Shown here: one piece after another, positions 21,775-32,253 of the stretch
Position numbering within the stretch: the stretch's first letter is position 1
Layout of the letters: each line of letters begins with the position of its first letter
Source of the DNA: Luzula sylvatica
Taxonomy: Eukaryota; Streptophyta; Magnoliopsida; Poales; Juncaceae
Direction: 5' to 3'
DNA: 64,000 bases
Assembly: GCA_946800325.1 (NCBI GenBank)
Contig: OX326960.1
Coordinates: 19,610,393 to 19,674,392 of the forward strand
Position numbers and translations under genes: made by a program
The notes under the pieces: model-generated
Seen by the model: the letters and a program-made list of their open reading frames with translations, nothing else
What the model was told of the DNA's origin: nothing
The model's database searches: none

Positions 21775-23330
21775 CTAAAGCTCGGGTTCATTTTCACCAC
21801 TAAAAGTAATTTGACCTAATCGTGCCTTTCTCGCAAGAGCATCCGCCCGTGTATTCCTTTCTCTCGTAATATGATAGAATCGCAACCCGACATTTCCGTG
21901 AGCCAAATCGCGACATTCTTGTAATTGGAAATATGATCTCCAATCAATTGTGCGGTTACGATCATGTAAAGCTTGAATAAGGGATAAATTGTCCGAAAAA
22001 ATATTACACTCATTCATATTCATATCTTTGAGCTTAAGTAACGCCTTAAGACAAGCAAGAGTTTCGGCATGTAAGGGCGAGCTTGCGGCACAAACCGAAC
22101 CTTCAAAATAGATTGGCGTTTCATCTCGCAAGATAATAAAGCCGATTCCCGCCCTATCGGGTGACCACGAACCATCAAAGAAACAAGAGGCGTGCTCGTG
22201 GGGAATGTTGCCGGACGGGATGTGTGGTGGAGGAAAATCGCCTAGGGGGTTGTTTCCTCTAGTAATGGCTTGGGCTATGCGGATCACATTCGTTGGACTA
22301 TGGCGCGTATTTTTGAAGACCCGCTCACATCTACACTTCCAAATGGCCACAAAATGTTAGCAAGAGACCCAAATTGTTCGACATCAAGAGATTGGCCAAA
22401 GGTTTGGAGGATATCGTGAAAATCACCGGTGAGAGTATCAACCCGGACGCCAAGGGATGAGATGAACCACGTAGCCTTGGAGTGCGGACAAACGAAAGCC
22501 ATATGGAGAGTGTCATCATGTGAAGAGGCGCATCTTGGACAAATAGGGTCAAAAGACACAATCCGTCGATGTAGATTTGCATTTGTAGGCAAGGCATTGT
22601 GACATGCGTGCCAAAGAAAGATCGCAACACGCGGAGTGATAATGTTGTTGGACCAAATAGAGGACCAAACGGGGAGTCCTCCAAGAGGAGACCGGGTTGG
22701 GCATTCCGTGAGGTTCAAATACGCATTTTTTGCCGAAAAATTTCCACTTTGGACCTTAGTCCGCACAAGGCGGTCCTTGAGTTGTGTCGAGGAATGGGTG
22801 AGAGGAATAGAGTAGACGAGAGGATTTGAACCATTTTGGAATGGCCGAAGTGCTCTATTAAGGCATTGGAATTCCAACTCAAGTCCGACAAGTTCATAAA
22901 ATCCATCACTTTGAGATGTCGATGTGCTAACGAGGTCGGTTTGTCCTCTTCCCAACCATCATACAAAGGCTCGCCTATAGCCGCGCAATACTCGTCATTC
23001 CCTATTAACCATCGAGTATTTGTGCAAAAATGCGTTCGTTGGTCACTTAAATGTTGCCAAAACTTTGTGGCCCTCGATCTTCGTTTTGTAAACCAAATGG
23101 TATTTGACGAGAAATATTTGGCCTTAATAATTTTCACCCATGGTTTAGAATTGTTCGTTAAGAGAGTCCATAGGTTTTTTTGCATTAAAGCGTGATTGAC
23201 CATTGTGAGATCTCGAATACCAAGCCCACCGTCCTTTTTTGGTTGAGGCATCTTCGTCCATTTACAAAAAGCGAAGTAACGACCTTCACGTTTGCCCCAC
23301 CAAACGCTCGTTTGCTAACGTCAATTTGAA
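21775..23330 (-). mobile_element. 5'-truncated LINE, C-terminal reverse transcriptase and RNase H remnant
   Basis: Minus-strand frames give the end of a plant LINE ORF2. First comes MPQPKKDGGLGIRDLTMVNH (post-RT connector, about 23195-23251). Next is a zf-RVT domain, with VAIFLWHACHNALPTNANL and ICPRCASSHDDTLHMAFVCP at about 22490-22640. Last is an RNase H domain with its acidic residues in FFDGSW, AETLACLKAL and FSDNLSLIQAL (about 21800-22200). The reading frame shifts near 22790 and near 22335, so it is dead. The 5' end (endonuclease and most of RT) is absent, as expected for target-primed insertion with early stop. Confidence 0.8.
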
Positions 23331-24120
23331 TATAATAAGACTTTTTTTTTAATATTTTTGTAAAGTTGGTTTGAAGATAATTTACATCAAACATTTGAAT
23401 TCCATTTTTGTAAAGTGACAAGACAAGCGGGGACGAATATGAGTGAGTGGAAAAGAAGAAAAACATACGTTTCAGAAGACACTCGAGAGAATGGAGAAAA
23501 CGAAAATTAAAGGGAGGATAGGCGATTAATGTCAGACGCACAACATCGACATAGTGAAAAAGATTATAGTAATTATAAATGTCGATGTTGTATGTAAATA
23601 ATTGTAAATTGAACTCTTTAAATTTGTTTAATGAAAAACTGAGTACGGAATAAATCCATCTCAGATTTAGCTTCAAAAAAAAAATTTGACGCTAGCAATC
23701 ATAGACTCATAATTCTTTACAAATAGTAATTTATCATGTGAATTGGAAAAAGGAGAATTTATTTATTTAAATTACAACTAACTTCAATATCAAGGCCATT
23801 ATTTATTTATTTATTAGAAAAAATAAAATGTAAATCTCCTTGGCTCTTGATATTTGCAAACTAGTTTTTTTTCATTTCACAACGATTCAAAATTAGCCAC
23901 AGCCCAATACAAGATGAAATGAGTTTTCTACCAGCCCAACTTCACTCACAACTGCAAGGGCAATTTAGTCACGTTACTCTTCTCGATGATTCCAAGTCCC
24001 TTCAGTGCGGCCGCATCCCCATTCTTCTCTCCTCGCCCTTCTCTTTGTTTCTTCATCGTGTTTTGATTTACTTTTTATCCTTCTTTTCATCTTGATTTGT
24101 TTCTTGAAATTGTGTTTCGA
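23331..24120. other. AT-rich intergenic stretch
   Basis: Open frames are present but unrecognised. A pyrimidine-rich segment at 24020-24110 looks like a leader for the short frame that follows. Confidence 0.35.
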
Positions 24121-24133
24121 TCTGAAGTTCGAT

Positions 24134-24301
24134 ATGGAAGCCCTTGACGATCAGATGGTTGTACAAGAGGAATCAGATCCACTTCTCAACTGTGTTTGCT
24201 CCTTTTTTTTTTTTGCCTCTATATCCTCTTTTGTCTTTACAATTGAGCAAATAATAAGAAAAGTAAACAAAGTTGTCTACAATGTGTTTGCGGTAAGCTA
24301 A
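24134..24301 (+). CDS. Short hypothetical frame, possible truncated gene
   Basis: An ATG at 24134 opens MEALDDQMVVQEESDPLLN before the frame turns into hydrophobic, intron-like text and stops at about 24299. It has a leader-like upstream region and could be the first exon of a lost gene. I do not recognise it. The downstream repeats at 24341-24477 are in the same neighbourhood and encode acidic peptides on this strand. Confidence 0.25.
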   Translation: MEALDDQMVVQEESDPLLNCVCSFFFFASISSFVFTIEQIIRKVNKVVYNVFAVS

Positions 24302-24340
24302 TTGTGATAAGAGACGCTTGTTCCGCTACAAAAGCCATGT

Positions 24341-24477
24341 CTGATTTGGTGGATTTCGAAGAAATACGTGAGTATGATTTGGGGGATTTTGAAGAAATAC
24401 GTGAGGCCGATTTGGGTGATTTTTAAGAAAAACGTGAGCTTGATTTGGGGGATTTTGAAGAATACGTGAGTTTTAGA
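24341..24477 (+). repeat. Four 33-bp tandem repeats encoding an 11-residue acidic motif
   Basis: Units start with GATTTGGGGGATTTTGAAGA and repeat every 33 bases. On the plus strand they read DLVDFEEIREY, DLGDFEEIREA, then a unit with a stop (DLGDF*) and a final frameshifted unit. A start codon (ATGTCT) lies just before the first unit. Degenerate single versions occur near 27905 and 29115, each ahead of another copy of the module at 24555-24650. Confidence 0.6.
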
Positions 24478-24554
24478 CTGGTATGTGCCTCTCATCCTCT
24501 ATTTTCCACCACCATCTCCTCCTCCTCTTACGATACTATGTAGTGTGTATATCT

Positions 24555-24650
24555 GTCTCGATGTGTGTGGGACCCACAACACAGTGGCTCGTTGTGTGTT
24601 CCATGGAACCATTGATGGCAAATTTACACTCTTATCTAGTATCCCTTGTT
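24555..24650. repeat. Dispersed module, copy 1
   Basis: Contains TCTCGATGTGTGTGGGACCC, GTTCCATGGAACCATTGATG and GGCAAATTTACACT. Copies 2 and 3 lie at about 27985-28070 and 29170-29255. Confidence 0.6.
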
Positions 24651-24869
24651 TCTCCTAGTTTCCTGGCATCACATTTTCCCCTAGTATGCATAATTAGGTT
24701 GCCTATTTTCACTACCATTCTCGGTTTATAAAGAGATACATGTGATGTTTTATTGAAATTCAAGTGTTGGAATCTCGGATCATATCGAAACTAGGAGATT
24801 GAATCATGGGCTATGTTCAAACCTGTGATTTCAATCTCAGGTTTTAAGGAAACAAATGTGGGCTACATA

Positions 24870-24923
24870 GGGCATGTTTGATTTTAGGGATTTTGGAATA
24901 CATGGATATATCATATACATGTA
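24870..24923. repeat. Extra tandem copy of the Harbinger left terminus
   Basis: The 54 bases from 24870 are nearly identical to the first 54 bases of the Harbinger element starting at 24924, including GGGCATGTTTGATTT and ACATGTA. Confidence 0.75.
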
Positions 24924-27278
24924 GGGCATGTTTGATTTGAGGGATTTTGGAATACATGGATATATCAAATACATGTATTTGAATATCCATGAATTGCAAG
25001 ATCCATACAAGTTGTTTGATTTGAGGGATTGTGTAATATGTATGCTAAAATTATTTGTTTGTTTTTTATTGAATTCATGATCATTAATAATGCAATTAAA
25101 CTAATCCATAATTTATTAATTATCACATGCAAATGACATAAATTTCCATATTCTAAATAGTAAAATACTAATTAAATATAAAAAATAAAAATAAAATTCA
25201 ACTTCCAAAATCGCAAACAAAAATAATTATAACAAAAAAAGATTCAACTTTCACATTGTCACAAAACAAGTTTTCTTTTTTATCACGACATTAATAGTAA
25301 CTAATACAATAAAATATTACACAATCGTAAATTAGCATAAATATAACTTAATGAATTACATGATTTTCCCACATATGACTCATTATATCATTTCTAATTG
25401 CGACCCATTCTTGCGCTTCATTACGTCGTTCTCTCGTGGTCGTTGATCCTCGATATTGAACTTGTTCATTTTCTTGGAGCATAATTTGGTCTTCGGTTGG
25501 CACCAAACTATCTAACCCACTAGAAATTATATAATTATGAAGTATACAACATGAAAGCACAATGTCGACTTGGGTCGGCCATGGAAAGAATGGTCTCGTA
25601 GTCAGAATTTTAAACCGATTCTTTAGGGCACCAAAGGCTCGTTCGACAGTTGTGCGCAAAGAGGAATGCCTATGGTTAAATAATTCTTTGTCGGTTAGGG
25701 GTGGGTTGTCGGAAAATTCTTTTAAATGGTACCGAACACCACGAAATGGTGAGATAAATCCACGACGTGTAGCATATCCCGCATCGGCCAAATAAAATTT
25801 TCCTTCCGGTAAGGAGATACCGTCTTCCCTTTCAATTGCATTTGAAAGTATAGTTGAATCATGAGCCGAACCCTCCCAACCGGCTAGGATATAAGTAAAG
25901 CGAAGATTAAAATCCACGGCGGCAAGAACATTTTGAGTGTAATATGATTTACGACCCATAAATGCACCGGCTTTTTCTCGTGGCGGTCTCGCATGGATGT
26001 GCGTACCATCGATAGCACCGATACAATTATTGAAATACGGTGCATACCTATTGTTATTTAGAATCACGGGAGAAGTTTCGAGGGTTGGAGGATTAATGTA
26101 TTCACTTTTCAACTCTCCAATCGCATATAAGACATCATAAAAATAACGACTAACGGTATGACCCGAACGGATGAAGTGTCTCTTGATTACTCTATTTCTA
26201 ACATTGTGACCAACCGTGTGCAAAAACATCCCCACTTGCTCTTCGACCGTCACCGCATATCTATCACGCAATAATTTCAAATTTCGAAGCTTAGCACATA
26301 AACCTAAGAATAACTCACTTTTCATACGAAACAATTCGAGACAAGCAACTTCGGAATCATATATGTTTTTTCTAAGATATATACTCCGTTGTTCGGCCTC
26401 CTCGATTCTTACTGCAGGTGGAATGAGTGTTTTATTTTCCCTTCTTCTATTTCGTATACGACTAAACATCCAGAAGGTAAACATGAAGAACAAATGAGCA
26501 GCAATTCGTTTTTTACGATCATGTTCCTCGATCCTAGTGAAATGCATTTTTAAAAACCTACAAAAAATCAATTGGTACGAAAATTAATTAGCTACTAATG
26601 GTACTCGAAATTGCAACAACTAATGGTACATAAATGTATGACGAAATTTGCAGAACCTAATTTGGATCATTGTAAATTGGTACTCGAATTTATATGAAAT
26701 CAAAACCTTAACTATAATTTTCGAAATCAACAAATTAATAAATGAAATGTCATGGCGTCATTTTGTCGAACACCTTAGCTACAAGAAAAACCTACATAAA
26801 ACCTTTATTCCCACCATCAAGGAAGTTATTTAACTTAATTGATGACCATAATTACAACTATAAACTTCAAGAAAATTATTTCGAGACAATAACTGTGGAG
26901 ATTTAAATGGACAGAAATTGCAAAATCACCTTCAAATTGCTACAGTGACTGTGGAGAACTGTTTTGGCGAGGGAGGAAAAAGTAGCTTTGGCGAGGGAGA
27001 AAAGAGTTGCAAAATCACCTTCAATGGCCTTCTTGTTCTTGATATTTAGCAAGGGAGGAAAGAGTGGCAGTGGCCAGTGAGAAGAGAGGCGAGTGGAGAG
27101 AGTAAGAGAAAAAGAAGAGCTTCCCTGGACGGTGAAATACCGATATTTTTGATGTATAACAATATACAGGATATTGAGGGCAAAATACAATACAGGTGAA
27201 AAAACAAACAAGGGATTTTGCCTAGAATCCGGGATTTGAGAGCCTAATCCAGCAAAATCCCTCAAATCAAACAGGCCC
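24924..27278 (-). mobile_element. PIF/Harbinger transposon
   Basis: The left end reads GGGCATGTTTGATTTGAGGG. The reverse complement of the right end is GGGCCTGTTTGATTTGAGGG, giving inverted ends of about 26 bases. GTA flanks both ends (24921-24923 and 27279-27281), compatible with the family's 3-bp duplication. A transposase gene is inside on the minus strand. The Myb/SANT-like second gene usual in plant Harbingers is not recognisable, so mobilisation may need a partner in trans. Confidence 0.8.
25348..26571 (-). CDS. Harbinger-type DDE transposase (HARBI1-like)
   Basis: An uninterrupted 407-codon frame. DDE nuclease residues are visible: first Asp in NNCIGAIDGTHI, second Asp in KFYLADAGYA, and Glu in TTVERAFGALKNRF. 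The N-terminal third is helix-rich and basic. Length and motif order match plant Harbinger transposases, which cut and paste DNA with TWA-like targets. Translation may begin at 26571 or at the nearby Met at 26547; a TTTTTTGTAG just inside the frame could be a splice acceptor, which would favour the second. Only intact-looking transposase in the window. Confidence 0.85.
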   Translation of the reverse strand: MIFCRFLKMHFTRIEEHDRKKRIAAHLFFMFTFWMFSRIRNRRRENKTLIPPAVRIEEAEQRSIYLRKNIYDSEVACLELFRMKSELFLGLCAKLRNLKLLRDRYAVTVEEQVGMFLHTVGHNVRNRVIKRHFIRSGHTVSRYFYDVLYAIGELKSEYINPPTLETSPVILNNNRYAPYFNNCIGAIDGTHIHARPPREKAGAFMGRKSYYTQNVLAAVDFNLRFTYILAGWEGSAHDSTILSNAIEREDGISLPEGKFYLADAGYATRRGFISPFRGVRYHLKEFSDNPPLTDKELFNHRHSSLRTTVERAFGALKNRFKILTTRPFFPWPTQVDIVLSCCILHNYIISSGLDSLVPTEDQIMLQENEQVQYRGSTTTRERRNEAQEWVAIRNDIMSHMWENHVIH

Positions 27279-27281
27279 GTA

Positions 27282-27295
27282 TTTGATCATGTATG

Positions 27296-27353
<58 letters not shown>

Positions 27354-27557
27354 AGAAACAATGTTTTTCTCTAATGGCCCGTTTGGTAAGTGGAATTAGT
27401 AGAGTGGAATCCTATAAGGTGGAGGACTAAAAAGTTCTGGAATCATTAATTCTATAGTTTTTTGTTTGGATGTACAAATTTAAAGGGAACAATTATAGTT
27501 TTGCTATTTTTATTATTGTTATTATGTGAACTGGTTGCTGTAGAGTTTAAACCATGG

Positions 27558-27609
<52 letters not shown>

Positions 27610-27984
27610 TTAATTGGGGCAGTTATTAAAATGAACTAGACTAGAGTGGATATGAAGCTCGTAATACTACTTCATGGAAACAGATAAAACCTACTTGTCA
27701 CCCAAAACCCTAAACCCTTAAGTGGTACAGAACAGGTATTGCAATAGTATACTTAATGGGGAGCTTTGGTAATTATTTTTGTTTTCCGAGATCGAGAGTA
27801 CGTGGCTTCGGCCACAATGATGGTTATTTATTAATCTACAATTCCATATGAGCCCCCTTTTCACTCTTATTTTGCTATTCTGCCTCTGTGTGTGTGTGTC
27901 TTATATGATTTGGGGGCATTTTGAAAAAATACATGAAATAAAAGGCTTATTCTTCTTCTCCTTATGATAACTATGTAGTAGTGT
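27282..27984. other. Repeat-bearing intergenic DNA
   Basis: Contains CT/AT microsatellites at 27293-27352, a (CT)n run at about 27562-27606, a lone transposon-like terminus at 27374 (GGCCCGTTTGGTAAG) and a short AACCCTAAACCC telomere-like phrase at about 27705. No gene seen. Confidence 0.5.
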
Positions 27985-28070
27985 GTATATTTGTCTCAGT
28001 GTGTGTGGGACCCACAATGCATTGGCTTGCATGTGTGTTCCGTGGAATCATTGATGGCATATTCAAACTA
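27985..28070. repeat. Dispersed module, copy 2
   Basis: Contains TGTGTGTGGGACCCACAA and GTTCCGTGGAATCATTGATG, matching copies at 24555 and 29170. Confidence 0.6.
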
Positions 28071-29169
28071 TGTACGGGCGTGTTTGCAAGGTCAGTTTTC
28101 TATAGCAGCAGGAAACTCGTAGTTGCAGAAAACCAATATATGAATATCAGGAAACTATGATAGCAGGAATATGAAAAAAACTATAAGTATAGGATGTTTG
28201 AAAGGTGTTTGATGAAAACCATAGGATTAGATATAACAAATGAATAAAATATTATAGAATTATATTATTTTATATGAAATTCAATACTATCATATTTAAT
28301 TTTTAATCATATCAAAATATTATAGAATTATATTCCTTGTAATTTTTAGAAAATATTATTTTTAATACCGTTAATTTTTAGAGAATATTATTTTTTTAAT
28401 ATAACTAATTTTTAGAGAATATTAATTTTTAATACCATTATTTTTTAGAGTATTATTTTTTTAATACAACTAATTTTTAGTGAATATTGTTTTTGTAATA
28501 CAACTAATTTGTAGATAATATTATTTGTTATTACCATAATACAAATTGTTGAATAATAATACTAATACGATATCCGATATCCAATTTCGAATAAGAATAC
28601 GGCAATTATATATTATTTTGAATAATACAAATTGTTGAAAAATAATTTGATACAGATGGTTGAAGAAATTACTATTAGTCAACAATACATTATCAAATTA
28701 CTAATTAATATTTTTTACAATGACTTGCATAAATAAATTAAAGATATATTGGTAAATAAGTTAAATATATATTAGTAAAAGATGTGTATACACAAAAATA
28801 TTATTTAATTAAAAAAATATTATCTAGATTAAACATAAATTCAACATCTCTTAATTTTACTCTCATATCCTTGAAAAAATCTACTTTGAGGTAAGTTTTG
28901 AAATGCCTAGAAAATGTATACTTAACTCAACTTTCCTAGGATTGGGCAAACAAAACTTCCACTTCCATGTGAGCACCGAACACTAATATTTTCATTCCAT
29001 GGAATACCAGAAATCCTAGCCAATCCTTGATTGTAATGTCACTTTGTAGAAAGGATGAAATTGCTTGATCCGGATCCGTGTAACATAGTTGGAAAAAAAA
29101 AGATTTGCATTAATGTGGATAAATTTGGAGATACGAAGAAATATGTGAATTTACAACCTAGTGTGTTTA
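28071..29169. other. AT-rich stretch with decayed transposon-like sequence
   Basis: Includes a tandem array at 28341-28535 (separate entry). Phrases such as GGATGTTTGAAAGGTGTTTG resemble transposon termini, but no matching opposite end was found. Confidence 0.35.
28341..28535. repeat. AT-rich tandem array, unit about 33 bases, six copies
   Basis: TAATTTTTAGAGAATATT recurs at about 28341, 28373, 28407, 28440, 28472 and 28506. Confidence 0.7.
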
Positions 29170-29255
29170 TCTGCTCTCGATGTGTGTGGGGCCCACAACG
29201 CGGTGTGCGTGTTCCATGGAACCATTGATGGCAAATTCACACTATGTAATATCCC
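29170..29255. repeat. Dispersed module, copy 3
   Basis: Contains CTCGATGTGTGTGGGGCCC and TGTTCCATGGAACCATTGAT, matching copies at 24555 and 27985. Confidence 0.6.
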
Positions 29256-29260
29256 TTCTT

Positions 29261-29263
<3 letters not shown>

Positions 29264-29305
<42 letters not shown>

Positions 29306-29580
29306 TTTAGCATCTATATTGTTTATTCTCCTCTGTGCAGCTGTGCTTCTTGTTTTGCGTTGTTTTCATATGCTTTAATTTCTGATTTTATGGGGCTGTG
29401 ATTACAAAATGAAAAAAGACCAACCAAGATCCACTAATCCTAAGTTTTTATATATGAGCCCCTTCTCTCTTACTTTCCCGTCTCTCTCTCTCTCTCTCTC
29501 GCGTCATGACTGGTATTTTACTGTTCGGATAGTACTCAAACCATGTTCATATCCATTTTTTTTTTCCGAACTCGGAAATG

Positions 29581-29614
<34 letters not shown>
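29264..29614. repeat. Cluster of three (CT)n microsatellites
   Basis: CT runs lie at 29264-29303, about 29480-29500 and 29583-29614, separated by unrecognised sequence. Confidence 0.85.
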
Positions 29615-29617
<3 letters not shown>

Positions 29618-29694
29618 GTGACTGATATTTTACCATAACATGAGTTGCTTTAATACTCAAATATATATTGACAATACCAAATAACGTCACTGAT

Positions 29695-29833
29695 AATGTG
29701 CTCGTTGATGGATTTTGCAAAATTGGTGAAATTCGAAAGACAAGAAAGTTGTTCGTGAAATGATTTCTGGGCCAATTATGTTCAATGTTGTGACTTGTAA
29801 CATTGTTTTGGATTTTGCTGTTCTAAAATACAA
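29695..29833 (+). pseudogene. PPR repeat remnant
   Basis: Reads NVLVDGFCKIGEIRKTRKLF, then after a one-base shift REMISG and NVVTCNIVLDFA. This is the consensus of a 35-residue pentatricopeptide repeat, found in organelle RNA-binding proteins. Only about one and a third repeats survive and the frame is broken. Confidence 0.7.
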
Positions 29834-30549
29834 AAGGCTGAAAAATTAGGTACATGCTAATAAGAACATGATTTCATGATTTCTTAATTAATTAATCATG
29901 TTTTAATTAGATGTTTTGGTGAAATGTGGGGGCAGAGTAATTGTCCTTTTTTCAGAAATACATCAAGTTATAACTAGAGTCTCTCTATGCTTTACTGGTA
30001 AGTCTCCATCTCTCTCTGCCTGGTATTTTACTAGACTCGAAATATATGTTTGTCTAGATCCTCTGCATTTACGTACTCAAATTTCAATGTCAGTTGGAAC
30101 TGGGAAATTTGCAACACACCCCCTGCATTGCGTCTAAGTTGCAAACATGCTCATAAATTATTATAAATCTAATAAAGACCCTCGATTCTTAAGATGGAAA
30201 GCCATGTTCAATACTGACTTGAAAAAACCGCACTATTGAAAATGCCCTTTAAATTCTTTTTACTAGGAATCAGACCCATTTTTCATTTCTCATTTGTGTT
30301 TTGAGTTTTTATCCCCTTTTTCTGCATCAGTTCTTCCGTCCTCTATTATTTCTCTAATTGAACAAAATGAGAAGAAGAATTCCGATGAAATCTAGTACCC
30401 TTTATTGCGAGGGACTAGGATTGCGAAATTACATATTTTAATTAATTTGATTTAGATTGGTTTTGTGTTATTGTTGAATTCTAAACCCATTATCTTCAAT
30501 TAAATGAGACTTAATACTTTTTCTATTAGATTTATAAATGCTTATTTTT
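29834..30549. other. Intergenic stretch without recognised gene
   Basis: One 73-codon open frame (29916-30137) is unrecognised. Otherwise AT-rich. Confidence 0.35.
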
Positions 30550-30960
30550 TTCAAATAATAATACAAGCATAAATTTATAATTCTTTTTTAAAACTATTTA
30601 AATATCTTTCGAGGAATATTGGAGGTGAAAAATAATCAGTATTTATTACTTGCACGATGTACTTGATTATTCTTATAAGTTACCAATTAGAAATAAGGGT
30701 AAAATTGTCACTGTAATGTAAATATTTGCTTCATCTGTTAATTAATAATTTAGACATGTTAATCGTAAAATTAATACATTTATTTTGATGGACGTGTGAA
30801 TTTTTGAAAACTTCCAATAACTTGCAAAAATATATAAATTTGTTTATTAGTTTTTCATGGGTATTTGATTATTGATAACTTCCATCTTATTTAATCGTAG
30901 CCATACGTTTGTTCTTTTGAAGACGAGTAATTGAGAGAATAGATGCTCATGTTTTTTAAC
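30550..30960. repeat. Dispersed AT-rich repeat, copy A
   Basis: Matches 54545-54980 in inverted orientation along roughly 400 bases. Shared phrases include GTAATGTAAATATTTGCTT, TTCCAATAACT and CGTTTGTTCTTTTGAAGA. Class unknown; the hAT element at 30968 is inserted at its right edge. Confidence 0.6.
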
Positions 30961-30967
30961 TTAAGGA

Positions 30968-32245
30968 TAGGGATGTCAACGGGGCGGGTCGGGTTCGGGT
31001 AAGCCTCCCCCATACCCGAACCCGAAATTAAAATACCCGCGGGTAAAAAATCATACCCGAACCCGAACCCGCGGGTAAATTTCTACCCGCGGGTATTACC
31101 CGTTACCCGAAAATATAAGTATTTTTTTTTGAATGATTAAATTTTTTGATTCATTTTTAATAAATTTTATCAATTCCCAACCGTCACACTAAAAAAAATT
31201 GAAATTTTTCTAAATACTCACTGTTCATTAATCACTATCCAGTGACAAATACAATTACATATAACCAAAATCAAATAAATTAAACTATCCAAGCAATTTG
31301 AATTTCGTCAGGAATTGGTCGCCTTCTCTGACGCCTTTGAGTTTTGAGATTTAATTTTGTCAGGAATTGGTTGCAGAGATCCTTCCACCACTACTGAATG
31401 ACCCTCGGGGAACAAATCTGGCAACGATCCATCATACCTATCGACAAAATTTACAGATTTTTTATTTTGAGAAAACAAAATTTACAGAATTGAAAATATC
31501 TTTCTTTTATATACATTATGCAGAGAAATTAGTAGTTAATTTTGATGGTAATACAGAAAAACAAGATGAGAAATTTTTGCATGATAAAGAGCGGTACAGT
31601 ACAAGGATGTCGGTGATCAGATCGGTGACGACAAACTCCATTTCAGGAGAACTCGAGCTCGGATGGACGACAGATCCCTCTAACAGAAAAATAAATTCCT
31701 TGTAGAAGGTGTAAAGTGGTAAGTGGAGGAGGAGAAAGGAGTACGGGAGGTCTGAGAAGAACGATGGAGAGAGCTGAGCGGAGGCGGGAGGTCAGAAGAC
31801 GGGACGCCATTAGAGGAAGTGTAGATCGGTAGTCGCCTCGTTGGCGACGGCAAGTCTCACGCTGAGCTGAGCGTAGTTGAAGGAGGAGAAAGAAAAAAAT
31901 GTTTTTCTCTCTCTCTGGCGGCTGCATAGTAGAGATTAAGGAAAGACTATTATTTTATTATTTTAGTTAGGGTTTATTGGTAAAGGGTAAATTTTAATGG
32001 TCTTGATTTATTCATCAACAAAATATAAGGCCATGATTTAATCATCAACAAAATATAAGGGCTAAATACGTAATTTTAGTTTCGGGTATTTTCGGGTAAT
32101 TTTCGGGTACGGGTTCGGGTTACCCGCGGGGCGGGTAGTACTCCGCCCGTACCCGACCCGAACCCGGACCGGGTATTTTTTTTCCGGGTAATACCCGACC
32201 CGCGGGTATTTTTTTCGGGTTTTACCCGACCCATTGACATCCCTA
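30968..32245. mobile_element. Non-autonomous hAT element, GGGTACCCG-type subterminal repeats
   Basis: The ends read TAGGGATGTCAACGGG and, reverse complemented, TAGGGATGTCAATGGG. CTTAAGGA flanks both ends (30960-30967 and 32246-32253), a perfect 8-bp duplication. The subterminal zones are dense in CGGGTA/TACCCG. No transposase was found. The middle (about 31320-31930) is less AT-rich, with frames up to 112 codons that I do not recognise, and may be captured DNA. Confidence 0.85.
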
Positions 32246-32253
32246 CTTAAGGA

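Noticed and set aside
21775..22350. Stand-alone RNase H gene
   Set aside because: It continues from LINE zf-RVT sequence with only frameshifts between, so it is the LINE C-terminus.
22599..23195. Plus-strand frames over the LINE
   Set aside because: Antisense shadows of the LINE coding region.
24341..24477. CRISPR-like array
   Set aside because: Units are contiguous 33-bp tandem repeats without unique spacers, in a plant genome; the other tandem arrays in the window fail for the same reason.
27700..27720. Interstitial telomere repeat
   Set aside because: Only about two degenerate AACCCTA units; too short to mean anything. The CCCTAATTAACC text near 52200 belongs to a different AT-rich repeat.
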